This document shows positions 36,014 to 45,123 of a stretch of DNA of 64,000 nucleotides, in pieces. Under the pieces are notes generated by a model that saw only the letters and a list, made by a program, of their open reading frames with translations, was not told where the DNA came from and ran no database searches. Position 1 is the first letter of the stretch; every line of letters starts with the position of its first letter. Position numbers and translations under genes: made by a program. This DNA is from Aquitalea magnusonii (lineage in GTDB: Bacteria; Pseudomonadota; Gammaproteobacteria; Burkholderiales; Chromobacteriaceae): positions 4,216,001 through 4,280,000 of the forward strand of contig NZ_AP018823.1 of the NCBI RefSeq assembly GCF_002217795.2, given 5' to 3'.

Positions 36014-36987
36014 ACAAGAAACGCATGGTGGCGGGACTGCTGGTGTTGGGGCTGCTGGCCGCAGGCATCTGGCACTGGCAGCAGGGCAAGGATGGTGCTG
36101 AGCTGGTGCTGTCCGGCAATGTGGATATCCGCGAGGTGAATTTGTCCTTCCGCGTGGGTGGCCGCCTGCAGCAAGTGCTGGTGGACGAAGGTGCAACGGT
36201 GAAGGCGGGGCAGATACTGGCTCGGCTGGACGATGCCCCGCAACGCAATGCCGTGGCCGATGCCGAAGCGGCGCTGTTGGCGCTCAAGGCCCGGCAGTCG
36301 CTGATGCACCAGGGGTATCGGGCGGAAGATGTGGCACAGGCCCGTGCCACGCTGGATGCCCGCCAGGCCGTGCTGACCGATGCCAATGCCGCCTGGCAAC
36401 GGCAACAGGAACTGGCCGGCAGCGGTGCCGCGGCGGTCAAGGCGCTGGATGCCGCCCGCTCTGCCCGTGAGCAGGCGCAAGCGCAGTATCAGGCCGCGCA
36501 ACAGCAATACCAGGCACTGAGCAAGGGCTACCGGCCGCAGGAAGTGGCCGAAGTGGACGCCAATGTGAAACGGGCCGAAGCCCAGCTGGCCAGCGCCCGG
36601 TTGCAACTGGCCGATACCGTGCTGAGCGCACCGTCGGACGGCATCATCCTCACCCGCGTGCTGGAACCGGGCAGCATGCTGGCAGCCGGTGCCAGCACCT
36701 TGACCCTGTCGCTCACCCGGCCGGTGTGGGTGCGGGCCTATGTGGCTGAAACCCAGTTGGGCCAGACCCAGCCGGGTCGCAAGGTATGGGTTTATCGCGA
36801 CGGGCGCAGCCAGCCCTATGCCGCCGTAGTGGGCTTTGTCTCGCCCACGGCGGAGTTCACCCCCAAGAATGTGGAAACCGCCGACCTGCGCACCGCCCAG
36901 GTTTACCGCCTGCGCGTCATCATCTCCCAGCCGGATGCCGCCTTGCGCCAGGGCATGCCGGTGACGGTGAAGCTGGCCCAGCCATGA
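36010..36987 (+). CDS. HlyD-family membrane-fusion protein
   Basis: A 325-residue periplasmic adaptor with one N-terminal membrane anchor (MVAGLLVLGLLAAGIWHW). A split biotinyl-lipoyl domain (NVDIREVNLSFRVGGRLQQV ... LSAPSDGIIL) flanks a long alpha-helical coiled coil (about residues 75-210). It links the inner-membrane ABC exporter to the outer-membrane channel, like YbhG. The start overlaps the tetR stop by four bases. Confidence 0.92.
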   Translation: MNKKRMVAGLLVLGLLAAGIWHWQQGKDGAELVLSGNVDIREVNLSFRVGGRLQQVLVDEGATVKAGQILARLDDAPQRNAVADAEAALLALKARQSLMHQGYRAEDVAQARATLDARQAVLTDANAAWQRQQELAGSGAAAVKALDAARSAREQAQAQYQAAQQQYQALSKGYRPQEVAEVDANVKRAEAQLASARLQLADTVLSAPSDGIILTRVLEPGSMLAAGASTLTLSLTRPVWVRAYVAETQLGQTQPGRKVWVYRDGRSQPYAAVVGFVSPTAEFTPKNVETADLRTAQVYRLRVIISQPDAALRQGMPVTVKLAQP

Positions 36988-38735
36988 ATACGGCAGACAG
37001 CGACATCGCCATCCGCCTGCGCAGCCTGAGCCATGCCTTTGCCGGCCGCCCGGCCCTGCATGCGCTGGATGCCGACATCCGTCGCGGCATCATCACCGGC
37101 CTGGTGGGGCCGGATGGTGCCGGCAAGACCACCCTGTTGCGGCTGATGGCCGGCCTGCTCAAGCCTGACAGCGGCAGCTTGCAGGTGGAAGGGCTGGACC
37201 CGGTGACAGCTGGTGACGCACTGCGTACACAACTGGGCTATATGCCGCAAAAATTCGGCCTGTACGAAGACCTTACCGTGCTGGAAAACCTTACCCTGTA
37301 TGCCGATTTGCGCGGGGTGACCGGCGCGGCGCGGGAGGAAAGTTTTCAGCGCCTGCTGGCGTTTACCGATCTGGCACGCTTTACCGACCGGCTGGCCGGC
37401 AAGCTGTCCGGCGGCATGAAACAGAAACTGGGCCTGGCCTGCACCCTGCTGGGTTCGCCGCGCATCCTGCTGCTGGACGAACCCTGTGTCGGGGTGGACC
37501 CCATCTCGCGCCGCGAGCTGTGGCGCATGGTCAGCAGTCTGGCCGATGGTGGCATGGCGGTGCTGTGGAGTACCTCGTATCTGGATGAGGCCGAGCTGTG
37601 CGGCGAAGTATTGCTGATGCACGAAGGCCGCCTGCAATACAGCGGCAGCCCGCAGGCGCTGATGGACAGCATGCAGGGCCGCAGCCTGCTGTTGCAGGGC
37701 ATTGCCGGCAACCGTCGTCAGGTATTGCGCCGCGCACTGCGTTGCCCGCAGGTGATAGACGGTGCGCTGCAAGGCCATGCGGTGCGGCTGGTGCTGCGCA
37801 CGGCAGGCGAGCTGCCGGATCTCTCTAGCCTGCAAGCCGGGCCGGATGCCAGCTTGCAGGCGGTCAAGCCACGGCTGGAAGATGCCTTCATCGATTTGCT
37901 GGGTGGCGGGCCGGGTGGCGATTCACCACTGACCGAACACATGCCGCCAGCGCGGCTGCCGGACGGGGTGGATGCCGACGCCGTCATCGTGGCGGAACAG
38001 CTCACCCGCCGTTTTGGTGATTTTGTCGCTACCGACCATGTGGATTTCCGCATCCGCCGTGGCGAAATCTTTGGTCTGCTCGGCCCCAATGGCGCGGGCA
38101 AATCCACCACCTTCAAGATGATGTGCGGCCTATTGCCGGTAAGCAGCGGCGCGGCACGGGTGATGGGGCTGGACCTGAAAAAATCCGCCAGCCAGGCGCG
38201 GCAGCAAATCGGTTACATGGCGCAGAAATTCGCCCTGTACAGCAACCTCAGCGTGGCGCAGAACCTCGAGTTTTTCTCCGGCATCTACGGCCTGTCCGGT
38301 GCCCGCCAGCGTGCGGCAGTAACCGACATGGTGCGGGTATTTGCCTTGCAGCCTTTCCTGGCCATGAATGCCGGGGAACTGCCGCTGGGTTTCAAGCAAC
38401 GGCTGGCGCTGGCCTGCGCGCTGATGCATCAGCCGCCCTTGCTGTTTCTGGACGAACCGACGTCGGGGGTGGACCCGGTCAGCCGCCGCGAATTCTGGAG
38501 CCATATCAACAGCCTGGTGGACAAGGGCGTCACGGTGATGGTGACCACCCACTTCATGGACGAAGCCGAATATTGCGACCGCATCGGCCTGGTGTACCGC
38601 GGCCGCATGATTGCCAGCGGCACGCCGGATGAACTCAAGGCCATGGTGGCCAGCCCGGCCCTGCCCGACCCCGGCATGGAAGACGCCTTCATCGCACTGG
38701 TGGAGCGTGATGACCGCTTGCGGGAGGCCACATGA
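36984..38735 (+). CDS. ABC exporter ATPase with two nucleotide-binding domains
   Basis: A 583-residue protein with two complete ATPase domains in tandem, like YbhF. Domain 1 has Walker A GPDGAGKTT (about residue 46), signature LSGGMKQKL and Walker B ILLLDEPCVGVD. Domain 2 has GPNGAGKST (about residue 370), a changed signature (LPLGFKQRLALA, so the usual LSGG is absent) and LLFLDEPTSGVD. The asymmetry suggests that one ATP site is degenerate. It overlaps the genes on both sides by four bases. Confidence 0.94.
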   Translation: MNTADSDIAIRLRSLSHAFAGRPALHALDADIRRGIITGLVGPDGAGKTTLLRLMAGLLKPDSGSLQVEGLDPVTAGDALRTQLGYMPQKFGLYEDLTVLENLTLYADLRGVTGAAREESFQRLLAFTDLARFTDRLAGKLSGGMKQKLGLACTLLGSPRILLLDEPCVGVDPISRRELWRMVSSLADGGMAVLWSTSYLDEAELCGEVLLMHEGRLQYSGSPQALMDSMQGRSLLLQGIAGNRRQVLRRALRCPQVIDGALQGHAVRLVLRTAGELPDLSSLQAGPDASLQAVKPRLEDAFIDLLGGGPGGDSPLTEHMPPARLPDGVDADAVIVAEQLTRRFGDFVATDHVDFRIRRGEIFGLLGPNGAGKSTTFKMMCGLLPVSSGAARVMGLDLKKSASQARQQIGYMAQKFALYSNLSVAQNLEFFSGIYGLSGARQRAAVTDMVRVFALQPFLAMNAGELPLGFKQRLALACALMHQPPLLFLDEPTSGVDPVSRREFWSHINSLVDKGVTVMVTTHFMDEAEYCDRIGLVYRGRMIASGTPDELKAMVASPALPDPGMEDAFIALVERDDRLREAT

Positions 38736-39856
38736 GCATCAGCCTGCGTCGCCTTGCTGCGCTGTGCCGCAAGGAAAGTTACCAGATCGTGCGCGACCCC
38801 AGCAGCATCCTGATTGCCTTCGTGCTGCCGGTGTTGCTGCTGTTCATCTACGGCTACGGCATCAATCTGGATGCCAACCGGGTGCGTCTGGGCATCGTGC
38901 AGCAGGATGGTGGCGCAGAAGCCAGCCGCCTGGTACAAACGCTGCAAGCCTCGCCCTATATCGCCGCCAGCCTGTCTACTTCCGAATCCTTCATGCGTCA
39001 GCAATTGCAGCTGGGTGAAGTGCGCGGGGTGGTGATCCTGCGCAGCGATTTTTCCGCCAGGGTCAGGCAGGGTCAGGGCGCTGCCGCCATCCAGTTGCTC
39101 ACCGACGGGGCCGAACCCAATACCGCCAATTTTGTTGCCAGCTATGTGCAAGGGGTATTCCAGCTATGGCTGAACCAGCGCCACAGCGGCCCGCCGCCAG
39201 CGGCCACGCTGACCTTGCAGCCGCGTTACTGGTTCAACCCCACCACGGTGAGCCGCAACTATCTGGTGCCCGGCTCCATCTCGGTCATCATGACCATCAT
39301 CGGTGCGCTGCTCACCTCGCTGGTGGTGGCGCGCGAGTGGGAACGCGGCACCATGGAGGCGCTGCTGTCCACCCCGGTGACGCGGGCCGAGCTGCTGCTG
39401 TCCAAGATCATCCCCTACTACCTGCTGGGCATGGCCGCCATGAGCATGTGCGTGCTGGTGGCCACGCTGGTGATGGGCGTGCCGCTGCGCGGTTCGCTGT
39501 GGGTGCTGTTTGTGGTTACCAGCCTGTTTCTGGGCAGTGCGCTGGGGCTGGGCCTGTTGCTGTCCACCACCACGCGTAACCAGTTCATTGCCGCGCAGTT
39601 TGCGCTGACCGCGGCTTTCCTGCCCGCCATCATGCTGTCCGGCTTTGTTTTTGAAATCCGTAGCATGCCGCTGGCGGTACAGGCGGTGACTTACCTGATT
39701 CCGGCGCGCTATTTTGTCAGCGCCTTGCAGACACTGTTCCAGGCTGGCGAAATCTGGCCGGTATTGCTGATCAACCTGCTGTTTCTGCTGCTGTCCGCCG
39801 CCTTCTGGCTGGGGCTGACCGCCTGGCGGACACCGCGCCGACTGGATGGCAACTGA
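38732..39856 (+). CDS. ABC-2 type transporter permease
   Basis: A 374-residue ABC-2 permease with one N-terminal helix (IAFVLPVLLLFIYGYGINLD), a large extracytoplasmic domain (about residues 50-190) and five clustered C-terminal helices. Contains VAREWERGTMEALLSTPVTRAE, the family motif, in two parts around residue 205. It probably pairs with the next permease to form the channel, as YbhS and YbhR do. Confidence 0.92.
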   Translation: MSISLRRLAALCRKESYQIVRDPSSILIAFVLPVLLLFIYGYGINLDANRVRLGIVQQDGGAEASRLVQTLQASPYIAASLSTSESFMRQQLQLGEVRGVVILRSDFSARVRQGQGAAAIQLLTDGAEPNTANFVASYVQGVFQLWLNQRHSGPPPAATLTLQPRYWFNPTTVSRNYLVPGSISVIMTIIGALLTSLVVAREWERGTMEALLSTPVTRAELLLSKIIPYYLLGMAAMSMCVLVATLVMGVPLRGSLWVLFVVTSLFLGSALGLGLLLSTTTRNQFIAAQFALTAAFLPAIMLSGFVFEIRSMPLAVQAVTYLIPARYFVSALQTLFQAGEIWPVLLINLLFLLLSAAFWLGLTAWRTPRRLDGN

Positions 39857-39857
39857 G

Positions 39858-40955
39858 ATGTGGCAACGTCTGCTCACCCTCATCCGCAAGGAAATGCAGG
39901 CGCTGCTGCGCAGCCCGCAAAGCCGCCGCCTGCTGATTGCCCCGGTGCTGCTGCAACTGCTGCTGTTTCCGTTTGCCGCCACGCTGGAAGTGAAAAACAG
40001 CACGCTGGCGGTGTTCAATCAGGATGGCGGTGCCGCATCCATCGAGCTGGTGCAGCGGCTGGCCGCTACCCAGGCCTTTCCGCAAGTGCTGATGCTGCAC
40101 AGCCAGCAAGACATGCAGCAGGTGATAGACCGCCAGCAGGCCTTGCTGGCCATCAGCCTGCCGCAGGATTTCTCGCGCCGCCTGGCCAGCGGCCAGGGGG
40201 TGACGGCGCAGGCCATCATTGACGGGCGGCGCAGCAATAGCGCGCAGATTGCCTATGGCTACGCGCTGCAAGTGGTGCAGCAATATGCCGCCGAGCGCAA
40301 CCGGCAAGCCGCACCGGCGCGGCTGCTGGTGCAGAACCTGTACAACCCCAATCTGGAATACCGCTGGTTCGTGCTGCCCAGTCTGGTGGCCATCATCACC
40401 ACCATCGGCTGCCTGATGGTGACCGCGCTGTCACTGGCGCGCGAGCGCGAGGAAGGCACCTTCGAGCAACTGCTGGTGTCGCCGCTGACCCCGGCCTACA
40501 TCATGGCCGGCAAGGCGCTGCCCGGCATGCTGGTGGCCCTGGTGCAGGGCTGCATCATTGCCGCGGCCGCGGTATGGGTGTACCAGGTGCCGTTCAGCGG
40601 CACGGTGTGGCTGCTGCTGGTTTCCATGCTGTGCTACGGGCTGTCGCTGGTGGGTTTCGGCCTGCTGATTTCCGCCCTCAGCAGCAATCAGCAACAGGCT
40701 TTTCTGGGCTCGTTTGCCTTCATGTCGCCCGCAGTGATTTTGTCCGGCTACATGGCCCCGGTGGAAAACATGCCGCTGCCACTGCGCATGGTCAGCGCGG
40801 TGGACCCGCTCACCCACTTCATCGTCATCGTCAAGGGCATCTTCCTGAAGGGTTATGGCCTGGACCAAGCCTGGCCGCACCTGTGGCCGCTGCTGGCCAT
40901 TGCCGCCGGTACCCTGTTGCTGGCCTACCGGATGTTCCTGCAGAGGAGTCACTGA
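39858..40955 (+). CDS. ABC-2 type transporter permease
   Basis: A 365-residue homologue of the preceding permease with the same layout: an N-terminal helix near residues 20-40, an extracytoplasmic domain, then VTALSLAREREEGTFEQLLV and five C-terminal helices. The ATG at 39858, one base after the previous stop, starts MWQRLLTLIRKEM; an ATG at 39846 would add four residues. The stop overlaps the start of the outer-membrane factor gene. Confidence 0.91.
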   Translation: MWQRLLTLIRKEMQALLRSPQSRRLLIAPVLLQLLLFPFAATLEVKNSTLAVFNQDGGAASIELVQRLAATQAFPQVLMLHSQQDMQQVIDRQQALLAISLPQDFSRRLASGQGVTAQAIIDGRRSNSAQIAYGYALQVVQQYAAERNRQAAPARLLVQNLYNPNLEYRWFVLPSLVAIITTIGCLMVTALSLAREREEGTFEQLLVSPLTPAYIMAGKALPGMLVALVQGCIIAAAAVWVYQVPFSGTVWLLLVSMLCYGLSLVGFGLLISALSSNQQQAFLGSFAFMSPAVILSGYMAPVENMPLPLRMVSAVDPLTHFIVIVKGIFLKGYGLDQAWPHLWPLLAIAAGTLLLAYRMFLQRSH

Positions 40956-42367
40956 TGTCACACCGTATCCTCTTCCCTTTGCTCTGCCCCCTGCTGGCGC
41001 TCACCGCCTGCGCCGTCGGCCCGGATTACCACGCGCCGCAAACCACCTTGCCGGCGCACTACCAGCATCAGGCAGGCAGCAGCCAGCCGCAGTTGCAACG
41101 CTGGTGGACGGTGTTTGATGACGCCGCGCTCAGCCAGTTGGTGGAGCAGGCCTTGCAGTCCAGCCCGGATCTGGCCCAGGCCGATGCCCGCGTGCGCCAG
41201 GCACGGGCCAGTCTGGGTGTGGTGGACAGTGCGCTGTGGCCACAGCTGAATGCCGGTGCGCGCAGCGGGCGCGACCAGTTCAGCCGCAATAGCGAAAACT
41301 TTGCCAACATCCCGCTGGCCAATCCCAAAACCGGTTTCAATGATTACCGGCTGGGGCTGGATGCCAGTTGGGAAATCGACCTGTTCGGCCATACCGCGCG
41401 CAGCCGCGAAGCTGCCAGCGCACGGCTGGACAGCGTGCAGGAACAGCAGGCCGATGTGGCGCTGCGGGTGGCGGCGGAGGTGGCGCGCAATGTGATTGAT
41501 TACCGTGGCTGGGTGGCACGTCAGCACAATCTGCAAGCCCAGTTGGCGGCCGCGCGGGAAAACCTGCGCTTGATTACGCTGCAACGTCAGGCCGGTGAGA
41601 TATCCGACAGCGAACTGAACCAGGCAGCCAGCAATGTGGCCAGCCTGCAAGCAGCGCTGCCAGCCCTGCAAACCGCCCAAGGTGCCGCCGTGGCGGCCCT
41701 CAGCGTATTGCTGGACCAAACCCAGGCCCAGTTGCTGGCCACGCTGGCAGCGGAACGGCCCATCCCTGCCACGCTCACGCAGGCACCGGTGGGCATGCCG
41801 GCTGACTTGTTGCGGCGGCGGGCGGATATCCGTCAGGCTGAGCGCGAACTGGCGGCGGCCACTGCCGATATCGGCGTGGCGGTGGCCGAGCAATACCCGC
41901 GGCTGGTGCTGGTGGGTAGTGGTGGCTGGGATTCCATCCACGAAGGCAGTCTCACCGCGGCGGCCAGTCGCTTCTGGAATGTCGGCCCGCAACTGAGCCT
42001 GCCCTTGTTTAGCGGTGGACGGCTGAAAAACCAGGTGACGGCGCGTGAAGCGGCGCGGGATGCGGCGTTGGCGGCGTATCGGCAAAAGGTGCTGACGGCG
42101 CTGGCCGATACCGAAACCGCCTTGCTGCGCTACCAGCAAGAGGCACAGCGCCAGCAGGCCTTGCAGGCCAATGTGGAACTGGCCGAATTGCAGCTAGGGT
42201 TGGCGCGGCAGCGTTTCCGTGTTGGTGAGGTGGCACAAACCGAGGTATTGGCGCAGCAACAACTGGAAGCACAGCAGCGTGAAGCCTGGCTGGCATCACG
42301 GCAAGCGCAGGCGGAAAACCTGGTGGCCTTGTTCAAGGCGCTGGGTGGGGGCGTGCAAGGCAAGTAG
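40955..42367 (+). CDS. Outer-membrane efflux lipoprotein, NodT/OprM type
   Basis: A 470-residue TolC-like outer-membrane channel with a lipobox signal peptide (LLALTAC, Cys at 19). It has two OEP repeats: ADARVRQARASLGVVDSAL in the first half and IGVAVAEQYPRLVLVG in the second, with NPKTGFNDYRLGLDASWEID typical of the NodT subfamily. AGGAG lies 7-8 bases before the ATG. As the last gene, it completes a tripartite exporter with the HlyD and ABC parts, an unusual case in which the outer channel is encoded in the same operon. Confidence 0.94.
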   Translation: MSHRILFPLLCPLLALTACAVGPDYHAPQTTLPAHYQHQAGSSQPQLQRWWTVFDDAALSQLVEQALQSSPDLAQADARVRQARASLGVVDSALWPQLNAGARSGRDQFSRNSENFANIPLANPKTGFNDYRLGLDASWEIDLFGHTARSREAASARLDSVQEQQADVALRVAAEVARNVIDYRGWVARQHNLQAQLAAARENLRLITLQRQAGEISDSELNQAASNVASLQAALPALQTAQGAAVAALSVLLDQTQAQLLATLAAERPIPATLTQAPVGMPADLLRRRADIRQAERELAAATADIGVAVAEQYPRLVLVGSGGWDSIHEGSLTAAASRFWNVGPQLSLPLFSGGRLKNQVTAREAARDAALAAYRQKVLTALADTETALLRYQQEAQRQQALQANVELAELQLGLARQRFRVGEVAQTEVLAQQQLEAQQREAWLASRQAQAENLVALFKALGGGVQGK

Positions 42368-42426
42368 TGTGGCAAGGAGACGCAATGCAGCAACGGAGAT
42401 GTTGCGAATGGGTCTCCATGCCCTGC

Positions 42427-43413
42427 TTACGGTTTGGTAGCCTGCCACACGGCAATACCCTGACGCCCAGCCTGCAGCGGGATTTCAAACTGCATCAAAT
42501 CCTCGCCTATCACAAAAGGCCCATCGTAATTTGCTTGCACCTGTTTGGCGATGTCCGCAACGGAAACCTCCCCATTCAGACCGATATGACTGAAGACTGC
42601 CAATGTGGGCCGTGTTTCCCGCAAGACCCGGGCGGCATCCAGTGGAGAGGAAAGATGGCCAAAAATGGCCTTGTATGCCGGGTTGGATTGCAACAAGGCA
42701 TCCGATGTTAAAGAAACACAATGTACTAGCAAATCCACACCTTTGGCCTGCTTGACTACCTCAGGGCTATAGCGGGTATCCCCGGAGAGCACCACAACAT
42801 GACCTTGATATTCAATACGATACCCAAATGAAGGCTTGATATTGACGCCATGATCATTATCAAAGGCATAAACCCGCACGCCACCCTCGTCATACACCAA
42901 ACCTGCTGTTTCATCATGAGCCTGGATCATGACCCCATCCATAGGGGTGCCCTCATCTTTCACTCGGGTAGCAATATCGGTTGCATAAGCCTGTTGCAAC
43001 CCCTGCGCCAGCGCCTCCGTTCCAGTGGGGCCATAAAGCTTCATCGGTGAAGTACGGCGGCCATAGGCCGGTTGTAACCAGCCCGTCAGCCAAAAATCAG
43101 GTAAACCGACAGTATGATCGGAATGAAAATGAGTCAGGAAAAAAGCATTGATGCGCCCTAGCGGAATATGCAATTGCCACAGCCGCGTGCTGGCACTGCG
43201 ACCAAAATCAAAAACAAGTTTCTGGTTTCCTGCCTCCACTAAAGTGCTATAACCCGCACGCGCCATTTGTGGCACTGGCGTCCCGGTACCCAGTAAGCTT
43301 ACTCGAAAAATCTTACCATCCTGATCCGCCGTAAGCTCACTGGCCTGTGCCACCAGTGCTGATATGGCAAAAACAGCAGCAAGCAAACCTTTGGCAAAAG
43401 TAGCAAATTTCAT
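42427..43413 (-). CDS. Exported metallo-beta-lactamase-fold hydrolase
   Basis: A 328-residue protein with a signal peptide (cleaved after AQA near residue 24) and a metallo-beta-lactamase fold. The metal motif is FLTHFHSDHTVGLPD near residue 93, with SGDTRYS and a later His (FSHIG). It resembles RNase Z-like periplasmic hydrolases; the substrate is unknown. GAGG lies 5 bases before the ATG. It is divergent from a LysR gene, which probably controls it. Base composition is visibly less G+C-rich than that of the neighbouring exporter genes, so transfer is possible. Confidence 0.87.
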   Translation of the reverse strand: MKFATFAKGLLAAVFAISALVAQASELTADQDGKIFRVSLLGTGTPVPQMARAGYSTLVEAGNQKLVFDFGRSASTRLWQLHIPLGRINAFFLTHFHSDHTVGLPDFWLTGWLQPAYGRRTSPMKLYGPTGTEALAQGLQQAYATDIATRVKDEGTPMDGVMIQAHDETAGLVYDEGGVRVYAFDNDHGVNIKPSFGYRIEYQGHVVVLSGDTRYSPEVVKQAKGVDLLVHCVSLTSDALLQSNPAYKAIFGHLSSPLDAARVLRETRPTLAVFSHIGLNGEVSVADIAKQVQANYDGPFVIGEDLMQFEIPLQAGRQGIAVWQATKP

Positions 43414-43499
43414 TTTGGCCTCATCCGCTAGTTGTTTAGACAGAAATGAGTTTAATTTGAAATTTTTTCAGCATAAATAATTAAATTTTCTATAGTATC

Positions 43500-43514
43500 G
43501 AAACCAATAGTTTC
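43500..43514. promoter_or_regulatory. Candidate LysR binding site
   Basis: GAAAC-CAATA-GTTTC, 5-base inverted repeats with a 5-base centre, lies in the AT-rich 139-base space between the divergent hydrolase and LysR genes, about 40 bases from the LysR start. Confidence 0.45.
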
Positions 43515-43552
43515 TAATTAAGCGATGTTGCAGACTTTTGTAAGGCAAAAAT

Positions 43553-44461
43553 GTGGACAGATTGACGAGCATGACCGCTTTTGTCAGGGCGGTTGAGGAA
43601 GGGTCATTTACCAAGGCGGCAGACAAGCTGGAAATCACGGCCCAAATGGTAGGCAAGCATGTACGGGCTCTGGAGCAATGGACCGGCACCCGGCTCATGA
43701 ACAAAACCACCAGGCAGCAAAGCCTGACTGAAACCGGCAACCTGTTTTACCAACGCTGCAAAACTATCCTGGGTGAAATCGCAGCCACAAAAGCGATTGT
43801 AGAGGAAATGCAGGCCGAACCACGCGGACGTCTGAAGCTGGCAGCACCCTTGAGTTTTGGTCAATGCTTACTGGTGCCCATGTTGCCCTCTTTTCTGCAA
43901 GCCCATCCTCATATTGAAATGGATCTGTACCTGAGCAACCGCTTTGTGGACTTGGTAGAAGAAGGATTCGATGCTGTGATTCGCGTACAGTCGCCTGGTG
44001 ATGAGCAATTTGTCGCCAAGCCACTGGGGGAGCAGCAGCTTTGTTTGTGCGCCGCCCCTTCTTACCTGGAAAAATACGGAAAACCAGTCCATCCCGTGGA
44101 GCTTAAACATCACCAATGTCTGCATGGCAACTGGGGAGGCAATGAAACCTGGTCGTTTCAAGGCCCGGATGGAACACACCACATCAAGATCTCCAGCCGG
44201 TTGAAAATAAACAACTGGCCTGCCTTGTTTTCTGCCGCGCTACATGGTGGCGGTATCAGCCTGCAACCTATTCATATGCTGCAACAAGCCCTGGCACAGC
44301 ACGAACTAGTGCCACTGCTGGAGGACTACACCATTCCTGCCATACGGCTTTACCTATTCTTCCCGCCAGCCAGACAACAAACCCTTAAACTGCGATGCTT
44401 TGCCGATGCTTTGCAAAAATATCTGCAAACCAGAGCAATCCATGCGGCACCCGCACCGTAG
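43553..44461 (+). CDS. LysR-family transcriptional regulator
   Basis: A 302-residue regulator with an N-terminal winged helix (MTAFVRAVEEGSFTKAADKL, then MVGKHVRALEQWTGTRLMNK) and a type-2 periplasmic-binding-fold effector domain. It belongs to the AaeR/CrgA-like group by its N-terminal pattern. The start is GTG at 43553, with AAGG 7 bases upstream; an ATG six codons later is possible. It is divergent from the exported hydrolase. The inducer is unknown. Confidence 0.92.
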   Translation: MDRLTSMTAFVRAVEEGSFTKAADKLEITAQMVGKHVRALEQWTGTRLMNKTTRQQSLTETGNLFYQRCKTILGEIAATKAIVEEMQAEPRGRLKLAAPLSFGQCLLVPMLPSFLQAHPHIEMDLYLSNRFVDLVEEGFDAVIRVQSPGDEQFVAKPLGEQQLCLCAAPSYLEKYGKPVHPVELKHHQCLHGNWGGNETWSFQGPDGTHHIKISSRLKINNWPALFSAALHGGGISLQPIHMLQQALAQHELVPLLEDYTIPAIRLYLFFPPARQQTLKLRCFADALQKYLQTRAIHAAPAP

Positions 44462-44508
44462 AAGCAGCCGCGTGACGGATAGCGGGGGCCGCAGTAAAAA
44501 AATGGCCA

Positions 44509-45123
44509 TTAATTGAACAAGGCCGCCATCTGCCGGGCGGCGGCGGCCGGGTCGGGGGCATCAAACAGGCCGCCAATCACCGCAATGGCACTGGCCCCTG
44601 CCGCCACTACTTCGGCGGCATTGTCCGGGTTGATGCCGCCAATGGCGACCGACGGCAGGCTCAGCTTTTTGGCTTGGGCAAACAGCGACAGCGGTGCCGC
44701 CACCGCATGCGGTTTGGTGCGCGAGGGAAATACCGCGCCAAAGGCCACATAGCTGGCCCCGTCACGCGCAGCTTGCTCGGCCAGGGCGATATCGTTGTAG
44801 CAGGACACGCCGATGATGGCATTTGCGCCCAATACGGCACGGGCATCAGCCACCGAACCATCGGTCTTGCCCAGATGCACGCCATCGGCTTCCACCGCGC
44901 GCGCCAGGGTGACATCGTCGTTGATCAGGAACAGCACCTGCCGGCTTTTGCACAGGCTGGCCAGCAAGCTGGCCTGGCGCAGGCGGCGCACGGTGTTGTC
45001 GCTCTTGTTGCGGTATTGCAGGATGGCTACGCCGTTATCCAGCACGCGGCTGACCTTGGCCAGCAATTGCTCACTGTCTTCTGCCTCCGGCGATACCGCA
45101 TACAAGCCCTTAATCACTGTCAC
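44509..45123 (-). CDS. thiE: Thiamine-phosphate synthase
   Basis: Joins HMP-pyrophosphate and thiazole phosphate to give thiamine phosphate. It is a 204-residue TIM barrel with LQYRNKSD near residue 35, INDDVTLARAVEADGVHLGK for the pyrophosphate site, and SCYND and AIGGINPDNAAEV in the second half. It overlaps the end of thiD by 14 bases on the same strand, so the two are co-translated. Confidence 0.96.
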   Translation of the reverse strand: MTVIKGLYAVSPEAEDSEQLLAKVSRVLDNGVAILQYRNKSDNTVRRLRQASLLASLCKSRQVLFLINDDVTLARAVEADGVHLGKTDGSVADARAVLGANAIIGVSCYNDIALAEQAARDGASYVAFGAVFPSRTKPHAVAAPLSLFAQAKKLSLPSVAIGGINPDNAAEVVAAGASAIAVIGGLFDAPDPAAAARQMAALFN

